Source of the DNA: Rikenellaceae bacterium
Lineage (GTDB): Bacteria > Bacteroidota > Bacteroidia > Bacteroidales > Rikenellaceae
Assembly (NCBI GenBank): GCA_017463585.1
Contig: JAFTOX010000001.1
Coordinates: 1 to 64,000 of the forward strand
Length of the DNA stretch: 64,000 bases
Reading direction: 5' to 3'
The notes beneath the pieces were generated by a model. The model ran no database searches. It had not been told where the DNA came from and saw only the letters and a program-made list of their open reading frames with translations. Both the position numbers and the translations under genes were made by a program. This document shows positions 21,900-30,036 of this stretch, in pieces (within the stretch, counting starts at the first letter, position 1; each line of letters begins with the position of its first letter).

Positions 21900-24008
21900 A
21901 TGGGCACACAACAAGTTTACGTTCTAATTCGCACGAAATGGCAGTTCTGGTTTGGAGGGCTTTTCAAAAAGCGATATCGCCACTTCAAAGACGCTTTAGA
22001 ATCGGCATTACGGCAAGATAATAAAAATGGCGAAATTAACATTAACATCATCATACTACGTGATAGTTGGTGGCAGTTATCAGAAAAGCCTCATAGAGTA
22101 AGGCTACCTAAGTTCTGCAAAGATGTTATCAGCAACTTCTCAAGCCAATGGATTAGTACGAATAAGACCTCACATAAGATCTTTTTCTACTCGTGTAATA
22201 GCAAAGGGGCTGCTCATTCGTTATATAATATTCGCGAGATATTATTCAAAAAAAGAGCCGATAACAACGATATAGCAGTGGTGCTTGACGATGATGATAT
22301 CTTTTATAGCTCAACTGCTATAGCGAGCATCGTGGAACAAATGAACAATAATAAGGCACAGGTCTGTGTGTCTAAATTTGAAATCATTGGCCAATCCGCA
22401 CAAAATATTATCAATCGAGGAGGCATGTTACACAACCGATTGGCAGAAGATGGAGATAAACGAGGCGAACTATCACCATCTTCCACTGACTTGTTTGGCA
22501 AAGGCAGTTTATGCTTTGTCGATAGTTTGTGTTGGGCAAAAAGCTATAGGGTTGGGGTGCTGAGAAATTACCACGACGATTTGCTTACACACTTCAAATC
22601 TCGCAAGAGATTGATTAGTTTCTTGCAGAGGAACGACGCTTATGAAGATTTCCCCGAAATTATTAATTTGTGCCGCAAGGGGGTAAAAGTGGTTGGACTA
22701 AATGCTATTACCCACGCATATCGCAAACACTCTAAGTCAATCACCAGCAGCCCAAAGAGAGTCGATTTCACTCATAAACGCCCCGAATACTTAGCATTAT
22801 TAGTAGCGCTATACGAGCGACTCAACAAAAAAGGCGAACTCGCCGAGGATGCCGATTGGGTAATTGCGCGTTACTGCGTTGTAAAGATGCTAACCATTGA
22901 GAATATACTCGCAAGGTATCGTAGTGATGATCAGCTCCATTGGCAGTTTGTTAAATTAGAAAAAGGCTATTTCATCCGCCAAATATTACACGTTTTTCGT
23001 CAAAAAAGAGTACTCAACACTTTCGTTGAACTGCTGAAAAAAGTGGATCTATTGGAGATCTATAACTCATCGGATAAATATTACAAATATCGAAAGTATG
23101 CAGGAAAAGACAAAACGGGAGCCACTACTGCTGATTCGCCGTTCAAAGTCCTCTGCAACGCTTGTCATAACGAGGCCTACAACGGTCGTGTTGACATTAG
23201 CAATCTTTTGTGCGACAACTCTACTCGCACGCGTGTTAACATTTTGAAAAATAGCTACGTTAAATATATCCTTGCCACTATTGTGGGTATCATCATTATC
23301 ACGATCGCACTAATTATTGCTCGGAATCTTTATAACCAAGACGCAAAAGTGTTATCTGTTATTACAGCTATCACCATTCCACTGATCGCTTGGTTATATA
23401 GCCTTGTATATAAAGATAATGCCAAATTAAACGAGCAGAAAAAATATAACAAACTATTCTGTGAATCAGTCAATGAATTGGAGCGCCACGTTATAGCTGG
23501 TCTTGCAAATCTTATGACCATCAAACAGCAGATGAAAAACGACAAATCTTTCCGCCCTGCTAAAATTCACTTCACTAATTTGAAAGTGCTACCTTCAATC
23601 ATACCTTCTGATTGGGACAATCGAATACTTGTCAACGAGTTTAACAAGTTGCCCAATCTAAGAGTAAACATTCGAAATATTGACAACTCAGCCTGCTATA
23701 TGGAGGAGTATGTTGATCGCGCCGACTATAAGCACAATGAAATGCTCAAAATTATTGAATGGGAAATGGTTCGCTATCTAAGTTACATCACCCGATTCAA
23801 GTTTTTTGCCGACAAAAAATCATTCATTCTACCCGATACCGACAAACTTTTCATCTATGTTCTATTTGATGATGTAATCAAAAACATTGCAACGAAAATA
23901 CACATAGGCGGCGTAGATGAAAAGAGTATTGAGCAAGAAATTGAAACCTATTTCTACGGATTTTTAGAAGATCGAAATGTGCTACGAGAGATTTTAACTA
24001 TTGGTTAA
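21900..24008 (+). CDS. Glycosyltransferase-like / two-TM fusion protein
   Basis: A 702-residue protein in AT-rich DNA between core genes. Residues 1 to about 300 resemble a GT-A glycosyltransferase: an acidic VVLDDDDIF motif near 127-134 and a later HDDLLTHF segment, but the usual start (sugar-nucleotide binding strand) is atypical. Around 453-505 are two hydrophobic helices (ILATIVGIIIITIALIIA and SVITAITIPLIAWLYSLV) followed by a charged coiled-coil-like stretch, similar in outline to 2TM effector modules of prokaryotic conflict systems. The C-terminal 170 residues are of unknown fold. The start is taken as ATG 21900 (TTG at 21891 possible). An 85-residue two-TM protein is encoded 48 bases downstream, perhaps a partner. 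Confidence 0.55.
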   Translation: MGTQQVYVLIRTKWQFWFGGLFKKRYRHFKDALESALRQDNKNGEININIIILRDSWWQLSEKPHRVRLPKFCKDVISNFSSQWISTNKTSHKIFFYSCNSKGAAHSLYNIREILFKKRADNNDIAVVLDDDDIFYSSTAIASIVEQMNNNKAQVCVSKFEIIGQSAQNIINRGGMLHNRLAEDGDKRGELSPSSTDLFGKGSLCFVDSLCWAKSYRVGVLRNYHDDLLTHFKSRKRLISFLQRNDAYEDFPEIINLCRKGVKVVGLNAITHAYRKHSKSITSSPKRVDFTHKRPEYLALLVALYERLNKKGELAEDADWVIARYCVVKMLTIENILARYRSDDQLHWQFVKLEKGYFIRQILHVFRQKRVLNTFVELLKKVDLLEIYNSSDKYYKYRKYAGKDKTGATTADSPFKVLCNACHNEAYNGRVDISNLLCDNSTRTRVNILKNSYVKYILATIVGIIIITIALIIARNLYNQDAKVLSVITAITIPLIAWLYSLVYKDNAKLNEQKKYNKLFCESVNELERHVIAGLANLMTIKQQMKNDKSFRPAKIHFTNLKVLPSIIPSDWDNRILVNEFNKLPNLRVNIRNIDNSACYMEEYVDRADYKHNEMLKIIEWEMVRYLSYITRFKFFADKKSFILPDTDKLFIYVLFDDVIKNIATKIHIGGVDEKSIEQEIETYFYGFLEDRNVLREILTIG

Positions 24009-24056
24009 ATCGGAAACATATTCGTAATTTTGTGTAAATAATAAATAATATTAAGT

Positions 24057-24314
24057 ATGAGTGAAGAGTTGACGAAGGATCAGGAGCGTTGTACAAATCC
24101 TAAGAATGGCAGCAAATTGCTATCTTTTGTAGCCATTGCAACTGTAATTTTTTTAGGGGTGCTGGGTTTATTATTCGTTAAACTTATGCGCCACAACGCC
24201 TGCTTATGGACAAAAATGTCTACCTACATTTACGTCTTGACAGGCATATTGTTTGCTGTCTACGTTATCTGCGTTGCTATTGCAGTTAAAGTATACAACG
24301 ACCAAACAAACTGA
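24057..24314 (+). CDS. Small two-TM membrane protein
   Basis: An 85-residue protein with two hydrophobic spans (about 23-44, LLSFVAIATVIFLGVLGLLF, and 55-78, YIYVLTGILFAVYVICVAIA), short polar ends and no signal peptide. TAATTTTG lies at 24026-24033, so it may have its own promoter after the glycosyltransferase/2TM gene. Both genes are AT-rich and probably arrived together. Function unknown. Confidence 0.6.
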   Translation: MSEELTKDQERCTNPKNGSKLLSFVAIATVIFLGVLGLLFVKLMRHNACLWTKMSTYIYVLTGILFAVYVICVAIAVKVYNDQTN

Positions 24315-24324
24315 TTATTTTGGC

Positions 24325-24386
24325 ACCGCCAAAACCAACCGAGCCGGCCCCGCGTGTGGAGGTCGGCTCGATTGGTTTTTGGTGTG
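24325..24386. terminator. Large bidirectional terminator
   Basis: AAAACCAACCGAGCCG (24331-24346) pairs with CGGCTCGATTGGTTTT (24364-24379), one mismatch; the pairing can extend outward. It separates the convergent small membrane protein gene and the purine permease gene. Confidence 0.85.
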
Positions 24387-24398
24387 TTGTGCGGGCGG

Positions 24399-25691
24399 TT
24401 AGATGAAGATATACTTCAAAATAAACAGCACCGCGAGAATATACATTGCAGGCGTGATACGCTTGAAGTTGCCACACAGTGCATTCAGCACCACGTAGCT
24501 GATCATACCCAGCAGAATACCGTCCGAAATCGAATATACCAACGGCATCATCACGATCGTAATAAATGCGGGAATCGACTCGGCATAATCATCAAACGGG
24601 ATATTCTTGATGGGGCTCATCATAAACAGACCCACGATAACCAGCACGGGAGCGGTTGCAGCCGCAGGGATAGCCAGGAAGATCGGCGAGAAGAAGAGCG
24701 AGATAGCGAAGCAAGCCGCCACTGCAAATGCCGTAAGACCCGTACGACCGCCCTGAGCCACGCCCGACGCACTCTCGACATAGGTCGTGGTGGTCGAGGT
24801 ACCGATACAAGCACCCACCGTCGTTGAGATTGCGTCCGACATAAATGCCTCCTTAATGCGCGGGATTCGACCATTCGGCTCGATGATGTTCGCCTTGGTG
24901 CAGACACCCACCAGCGTTCCGATCGTATCGAACATATCGATAAACAGGAACGTAAAGACAACCACCAGCATATCGAGCGTAAAGACGTGATCCCACTCGA
25001 ACTTGCAGAAGATATCCGAGATCGAGTGCGGCATCGACATAAAGCCGCTGTACTCGGTCAGTCCCATCGGGATACCGATAATTGTCGTAACCAGAATACC
25101 GATCAGCAGACCACCGCGCACGTTCTTAATCACCAGCACGCTGGTAATCACCAGACCGATCAGGCTCAGCAGCGCGCTACCCGACGTGATCTCGCCCAAC
25201 GAGACGAGCGTTGCGTCGTTATTGACCACGATACCTGCGTTCTGCAAGCCGATGAAGGCGATAAACAGACCAATACCCGCACCGATTGCATTTTTGAGCG
25301 TTGCGGGAATAGCATTAACGATTGCCTCGCGTAGGTTGGTAATCGTCAGCAGGATAAAGATCAGACCCTCGATAAACACTGCGGTCAGTGCGAACTGCCA
25401 CGAGTAGCCCATACCCATACAAACCGTATAGACAAAGAAGGCGTTAAGGCCCATACCCGGTGCCAGACCGAAGGGCAGCTTACCGATCAGAGCCATTGCC
25501 AGCGAGCCGACGATTGCGGCCAGCGCGGTCGAGGTAAAGACTGCACCTGCGGGCATTCCGTCCAACTGGCTGAACATCGCAGGGTTGACCGCCAAAATGT
25601 ACGACATCGTAAGGAAGGTCGTCAGACCTGCCAACAACTCGGTACGAACGGTTGTTTTGGTGGGATCGAACCCGAAAAGTTTCTTCAACAT
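24399..25691 (-). CDS. NCS2-family purine permease (adenine/guanine/hypoxanthine, AzgA type)
   Basis: A 430-residue inner-membrane carrier with about 12 hydrophobic segments. AzgA-type signatures: ELLAGLTTFLTMSYILAVNP at the N-terminus, PFGLAPGMGLNAFFVYTV, and TTTYVESASGVAQGGRTGL. It imports purine bases by proton symport. It follows the DUF5020 Tsx-like outer-membrane gene by 26 bases on the same strand, so the two likely form an outer/inner membrane uptake pair. No purine riboswitch was found between or upstream. Substrate preference cannot be read from sequence alone. Confidence 0.92.
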   Translation of the reverse strand: MLKKLFGFDPTKTTVRTELLAGLTTFLTMSYILAVNPAMFSQLDGMPAGAVFTSTALAAIVGSLAMALIGKLPFGLAPGMGLNAFFVYTVCMGMGYSWQFALTAVFIEGLIFILLTITNLREAIVNAIPATLKNAIGAGIGLFIAFIGLQNAGIVVNNDATLVSLGEITSGSALLSLIGLVITSVLVIKNVRGGLLIGILVTTIIGIPMGLTEYSGFMSMPHSISDIFCKFEWDHVFTLDMLVVVFTFLFIDMFDTIGTLVGVCTKANIIEPNGRIPRIKEAFMSDAISTTVGACIGTSTTTTYVESASGVAQGGRTGLTAFAVAACFAISLFFSPIFLAIPAAATAPVLVIVGLFMMSPIKNIPFDDYAESIPAFITIVMMPLVYSISDGILLGMISYVVLNALCGNFKRITPAMYILAVLFILKYIFI

Positions 25692-25717
25692 AGTATTAAA
25701 TTGTTTTTTGGATTAAT

Positions 25718-26458
25718 CTAAAAAGTCCATTTTGCGGCCAGCGTCGGAACGACATAGAAGCCGCGACCCACGAAGTTGTTCGAGAACTCGACCTCGGTAC
25801 CAACGCTCAGATTGACCTTCTCCCAATTCTTGATTTTGTTGAGGTTGAGCCACAATTGGTGCTCCGAGAGCAGAATGTGCGAGGTGTTCTGCCAAGCGCG
25901 CCACTCGCGCCAAAAATCGATGAAACCCGAGTAGGTACCCCACCCCTTTGCGAAGTTGATACCCCACACGCCCGTGATCTGGAAGTTGTGATCTTGGCGC
26001 TTGCCGAGGGTATTCACGGTGTGAGGAATATATTTGTACATCAACGAGATAGACCACGTTTTGCTGAAATCTTTCGAGTGACCCGAGTAGGTTGCACCGC
26101 CCAGCCAGCTATTGTTGAACGAGCCTGCTGCGGTGCTCAGACCGCCGTCATACTCGGCGTGAATCGACAACCAATTCATCTTGCTGTTCTGCCAGAAGCA
26201 GATCTCGCGTGCGATCTCCCAATAGGCACCCTTTGCGCCCGACGAGTAGTCGAAATCGACGAAGAAGAAGGTGCTACCCCAGCTGTCGGGTCGGAACATT
26301 TCGACGGTTGTGGTCAGCGGGGGACGACCATAGGAGCCTTCGCCTTTTTTGAGTTCGTTGTAGATGTTGTGACCGAAGTCGTAATGGAGTTGGATATTCT
26401 GTGCCGAGAGCGAGTAAAACGCTGACACAAAGATAGCTACGAGTAAAAGTTTTCGCAT
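25718..26458 (-). CDS. DUF5020 / Tsx-like outer-membrane channel
   Basis: A 246-residue exported protein: signal peptide MRKLLLVAIFVSAFYSLSAQ, then a beta-barrel pattern rich in Trp, Tyr and Phe, ending in F (AAKWTF), the usual outer-membrane sorting end. It fits the DUF5020 family, related to the nucleoside channel Tsx. Being first in an operon with a purine permease supports a role in nucleoside or nucleobase passage across the outer membrane. The promoter lies in the ~100-base region shared with the divergent HExxH membrane protein gene. Confidence 0.8.
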   Translation of the reverse strand: MRKLLLVAIFVSAFYSLSAQNIQLHYDFGHNIYNELKKGEGSYGRPPLTTTVEMFRPDSWGSTFFFVDFDYSSGAKGAYWEIAREICFWQNSKMNWLSIHAEYDGGLSTAAGSFNNSWLGGATYSGHSKDFSKTWSISLMYKYIPHTVNTLGKRQDHNFQITGVWGINFAKGWGTYSGFIDFWREWRAWQNTSHILLSEHQLWLNLNKIKNWEKVNLSVGTEVEFSNNFVGRGFYVVPTLAAKWTF

Positions 26459-26566
26459 AATCGATATGTTTTGAAGGTTAGCGATTAAACAAAAATAATA
26501 CTTTTCGCTTGACTAGTACACATTTCGGTCAAGAAATCGCTAACTTTGGAGCAAATATCTAAATCT

Positions 26567-27070
26567 ATGAATAAAACTTATCGTCAATATATCGGAATCG
26601 CAATGGCGGTGCTCGCCTACTACCTGATTCACGAAGGGGCACACCTCATTGTCGCTCTCGCGTTGGGCGTGTTCCGACAGATCAACTTTATGGGTCTGGG
26701 CGTGCAGATCGACGTCTTTGCCGACAAGATGACCGGCACGCAGATGGGCATTTTCTGCCTCGCAGGTGCGGTGGCAACGGCATTGGTCGGCTGGTTGCTG
26801 GTGGCGTGCGTCAAGCCGATTTGCCGCATTCGCTCGGGCGTTGTGAGGGCGGCGGCGTGGTACACCTCGCTGACGATGTTGATGCTCGATCCGATCTATC
26901 TGAGCATTTTCCACCGCTGGGTAGGCGGCGGCGATATGAACGGCATTGCGCTCCTTATGCCCGAATGGGTGGCATCGATGATTGCCGTTGCAGTCGGCAT
27001 TGTGAACCTCCTGCTTATCTGGAAGGTGCTCTACCCCGCCTACACAAAATCATTCACCGAAACAAAGTAA
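26567..27070 (+). CDS. Membrane protein with HExxH motif (M50-like)
   Basis: A 167-residue integral membrane protein with about four hydrophobic segments. The first contains H22-E23-G-A-H26 (LIHEGAHLIVALALGVF), the zinc-binding motif of site-2-type intramembrane proteases placed inside a TM helix as in family M50. A typical second motif (N-x-x-P-D-G) is not seen; DPIYLSIF may or may not replace it. So a protease role is possible but unproven. TAACTTTG at about 26530-26537 serves as promoter; the ATG at 26567 is used. It ends 8 bases before the GNAT gene: likely co-transcribed. Confidence 0.6.
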   Translation: MNKTYRQYIGIAMAVLAYYLIHEGAHLIVALALGVFRQINFMGLGVQIDVFADKMTGTQMGIFCLAGAVATALVGWLLVACVKPICRIRSGVVRAAAWYTSLTMLMLDPIYLSIFHRWVGGGDMNGIALLMPEWVASMIAVAVGIVNLLLIWKVLYPAYTKSFTETK

Positions 27071-27078
27071 CAACCACG

Positions 27079-27624
27079 ATGAACCAGATCACAATTCGCA
27101 CAGCAACAATCCACGACGCAGAGCTGATCGCAACGGCCGTATGTATGGCGGTCGGATACGATCGGTCGCACCCTATCTATCCCGTTTTCCGCGAGTTAGC
27201 CGCACGCGAGGTGGCGCAATACAGCTACCGAAACGCCCTCATTGCCGAGGTCGATGGCGTGGCTGCGGGTGCGATTGTGGGCTACGACGGAGCACGTTTG
27301 GAGGAGTTGCGAGAGCCGATTTTCCCGTTACTCGAAAAATATTTGGGCGAGACGTTGCAGATCGAAGACGAGTGTGAGGCGGGTGAATTTTATCTCGATT
27401 CGCTTGGGGTATTGCCTCAATTTCAAGGTCTTGGCGTAGGTGCGCGACTGCTTACCGCGATGCGCGACCGAGCCTTCGCCGATGGGCACCAACGGGTCGG
27501 ACTGATCGTCGATTTCGACAATCCGCGTGCCGAACGGCTCTACACGTCGCTCGGTTGGCACCGTGTTGGCGAAAAACGATTCCTCGGCCACCGAATGTGG
27601 CATTTGCAAACCGAACAGCGATGA
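27079..27624 (+). CDS. GNAT family N-acetyltransferase
   Basis: A 181-residue GNAT protein. The acetyl-CoA binding core is at LDSLGVLPQFQGLGVGARLL (about 114-133, with the Q/R-x-x-G-x-G/A pattern), and the later IVDFDNPRAERLYTSLGWHR is the usual beta5/alpha4 region. N-terminal ITIRTATIHDAELIA is typical. Substrate unknown. The ATG at 27079 is chosen: the frame is open much further upstream, but that part overlaps the previous gene. Its stop overlaps the patatin start (ATGA), indicating translational coupling. Confidence 0.85.
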   Translation: MNQITIRTATIHDAELIATAVCMAVGYDRSHPIYPVFRELAAREVAQYSYRNALIAEVDGVAAGAIVGYDGARLEELREPIFPLLEKYLGETLQIEDECEAGEFYLDSLGVLPQFQGLGVGARLLTAMRDRAFADGHQRVGLIVDFDNPRAERLYTSLGWHRVGEKRFLGHRMWHLQTEQR

Positions 27625-28481
27625 CCAAACACGCACAATATCAACTTACTGCAACTTCGGGACTTGTGCTCGAAGGGGGCGGTATGCGTGGCGTATTCAC
27701 GTGCGGAGTGCTCGATTGTCTGATGGATCGAGGCGTGCGGTTTCCCTACACGATCGGGGTGAGCGCGGGTGCGTGCAACGGACTCTCGTTTATGTCGCGG
27801 CAGCGCGGTCGTGCCCGTTACAGCAATATCGACCTGCTCGACAAGTATCGCTATATAAGCCTTAAACATCTGATACTCAAAGGTAACATTATGGATTTCG
27901 ATCTGTTGTTTGACGACTTCCCCAACCGAATAATCCCCTACGACTACCCCGCCTACGCAGCTTGTGAGGAGCGTTTCGAGATGGTTACGACAAGTTGTCG
28001 CACGGGACGCGCCTGCTATTTCGACGAGAAACACGACCCCGAGCGCATTATCGACATCGTCAAGGCGTCGAGCAGCCTGCCCTTTGTGTCGCCCGTGAGC
28101 TACGTCGATGGCGAGCCGATGTTGGACGGAGGTATTGCCGACTCGATTCCGCTGTTGCGTGCCCGCGAGTTGGGTTTCGACAACAATTTAGTCGTGCTGA
28201 CCCGCAACAAGGGCTACCGAAAATCGGAGCGTGCGCTCCATCTGCCGCCATTCGTCTATGGTCGCTATCCGCAGTTGCGCGCGGCTCTCGAACGTCGCAA
28301 TGTGCTCTACAACGAGCAGTTGGCACTCATCGAGCGGCTCGAAGCGGAGGGCACGCTGACCGTTCTGCGCCCCGAACGCCCGATCGAGGTGGGACGTATC
28401 GAGCGCGACACCCGCAAACTTGTAGCACTCTACGACGAGGGGTATGCCACTGCCGAGGCTCTGCAAATTACTAATACCTAA
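27621..28481 (+). CDS. Patatin-like phospholipase
   Basis: A 286-residue serine lipid hydrolase. Oxyanion loop GGGMRGVF (about 19-26), nucleophile S48 in TIGVSAGACNG, and the catalytic Asp in PMLDGGIADSIP near 166-177. This is the RssA/YjjU-like group. It hydrolyses acyl ester bonds of phospholipids, presumably from the cytoplasm since no signal peptide is seen. It starts within the GNAT stop codon (ATGA). The ATG at 27621 fixes the start before the conserved LVLEGGGMRG. Confidence 0.92.
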   Translation: MTKHAQYQLTATSGLVLEGGGMRGVFTCGVLDCLMDRGVRFPYTIGVSAGACNGLSFMSRQRGRARYSNIDLLDKYRYISLKHLILKGNIMDFDLLFDDFPNRIIPYDYPAYAACEERFEMVTTSCRTGRACYFDEKHDPERIIDIVKASSSLPFVSPVSYVDGEPMLDGGIADSIPLLRARELGFDNNLVVLTRNKGYRKSERALHLPPFVYGRYPQLRAALERRNVLYNEQLALIERLEAEGTLTVLRPERPIEVGRIERDTRKLVALYDEGYATAEALQITNT

Positions 28482-28506
28482 ACAAATAAACCGAAGTAAC
28501 CACAAT

Positions 28507-29685
28507 ATGACAAACGTACAACACGCTACTACCCCATCGGCCGTATTTGCCGACAGCAAACCCCACTACGCCCTGCTCGACGGCTTGCGAGGTGCGGCGG
28601 CACTGATGGTGGTTTGGTACCACTTTTTCGAGGGCTTTGCCTTTGCCGAGGGCTCGGCCATCACGACCTTCAACCACGGTCATTTGGGCGTCGATTTGTT
28701 CTTTATGCTCTCGGGTTTTGTGATCAGCTACGCCTACGACGATCGTTGGCAGGCCTCACGTAACCGACTGACACTCCGCGACTTCTTCAAACGCCGACTG
28801 ATCCGTCTGCACCTAATGCTCATTATGGGTGCGGTGATCGGACTGATCACATTCTGGTTGCAGGGCGGGGTGCAATGGGACGGCACGCAGACCTCGTTCG
28901 GGTGGTCAATGGTGGCATTGGTGGCGGCGATGCTGTTCGTGCCCGCCTACCCCGGTGCGCCGTACGACGTGCGTGGCAATGGCGAGATGTTCTCGCTCAA
29001 TGGACCGAGCTGGTCGCTCTTCTTCGAGTATCTCGGTAACCTGATCTATGCCCTCTTCGTTCGTCGCCTGAGCAACCGTGCGCTGGCGTCGCTGACAACG
29101 GTGTTGGGCGTGGCGTGGGTGTGGTTCGTGGCGACCGACGTTTCGGGCTACGATATGATCGGTATCGGCTGGACACTCGACACGGTCAATTTCTTCGGCG
29201 GTCTGCTGCGAATGATGTTCCCATTTACGGTGGGTATGCTCTTGGCGCGCAACTTTAAGCCCGTGAAGATCAAAGGCATATTCTGGATCGCGTGGGCGGT
29301 GCTGTTCGCGCTGTTCTCGGTGCCCGCATTTGCAAAATGTGGCGCAGTGAGCCTCAACGGAGTGTATGAGCTCGCGTGCGTGGTGATCGTCTTCCCCGCA
29401 ATCGTATGGCTGGCAGCCTCGGGCGAAATGACCGATAAGATCTCGTCGCGCGTATGTCAATTCTTGGGCGATATTTCCTATCCGCTCTACATCGTTCACT
29501 ATCCGGTGATGTACCTTTTCTACGCTTGGCTGATCGAGAATCGACTCTACTCACTCAGTGCAACGTGGCCCGTTGTGATTATGGTCTTTGCGATCAACAT
29601 CACGCTCGCCTACGCCTGCTTGAAGCTTTACGATGAGCCCGTACGTCGCTGGCTTACAAAACGCTTCATTAAACCAACGAAATAA
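28507..29685 (+). CDS. Acyltransferase 3 family membrane protein
   Basis: A 392-residue protein with about ten TM segments of the acyltransferase 3 (OafA/NodX) family: ALLDGLRGAAALMVVWYHFF carrying the R/H pair, and HLGVDLFFMLSGFVISYAY. It moves acyl groups to extracytoplasmic sugars or lipids. The ATG at 28507 is preferred to an upstream ATG at 28444 that lies inside the patatin gene. It stands 25 bases after that gene, so the run GNAT-patatin-acyltransferase-TIGR04076 is likely one operon with an envelope-lipid theme. Confidence 0.9.
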   Translation: MTNVQHATTPSAVFADSKPHYALLDGLRGAAALMVVWYHFFEGFAFAEGSAITTFNHGHLGVDLFFMLSGFVISYAYDDRWQASRNRLTLRDFFKRRLIRLHLMLIMGAVIGLITFWLQGGVQWDGTQTSFGWSMVALVAAMLFVPAYPGAPYDVRGNGEMFSLNGPSWSLFFEYLGNLIYALFVRRLSNRALASLTTVLGVAWVWFVATDVSGYDMIGIGWTLDTVNFFGGLLRMMFPFTVGMLLARNFKPVKIKGIFWIAWAVLFALFSVPAFAKCGAVSLNGVYELACVVIVFPAIVWLAASGEMTDKISSRVCQFLGDISYPLYIVHYPVMYLFYAWLIENRLYSLSATWPVVIMVFAINITLAYACLKLYDEPVRRWLTKRFIKPTK

Positions 29686-29687
29686 TT

Positions 29688-29990
29688 ATGCGAAAAATTC
29701 GAATTACGGTTATGCGCATCACGCGCTATGAGGATTTGATGGCTGAGTTCGAGAATCCGATCGAGCACACGTGCGATATGCGCCTCGGGCAGAGCTTCGT
29801 GGTCGAGAATGGTGAGCGTCCCTCGGCGATGTGCGAGAGTGCGTGGGCGACGCTCGAACCCTTCGTGCGCGAGCTTGCGGAGGGTGGCGGCAACTTTTTC
29901 GATGGCTGGATGCGCAACCCACACTCGGCAATGCTCTCGTGCAACGATGGTTTCCGCCCCGTAAGTTTCTACGTCGAGGTGGTGGAATAG
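29688..29990 (+). CDS. TIGR04076 family protein
   Basis: A 100-residue protein starting 2 bases after the acyltransferase stop. KIRITVMRITRYEDLMAEFE, RLGQSFVVENGERPSAMCESAW and the C-terminal MLSCNDGFRPVSFYVEVVE match the TIGR04076 pattern of small proteins with two or three conserved cysteines. Function unknown; often near redox enzymes in anaerobes. Very close spacing suggests coupling to the acyltransferase gene. Confidence 0.75.
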   Translation: MRKIRITVMRITRYEDLMAEFENPIEHTCDMRLGQSFVVENGERPSAMCESAWATLEPFVRELAEGGGNFFDGWMRNPHSAMLSCNDGFRPVSFYVEVVE

Positions 29991-30036
29991 GATTTAATTT
30001 ATTAAATTTGCAACACAAAGCAAAACCCCAAGTTCA

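Noticed and set aside
26806..27078. N-terminal extension of the GNAT frame
   Set aside because: The extension overlaps the HExxH membrane protein gene; the GNAT fold starts at the ATG at 27079.
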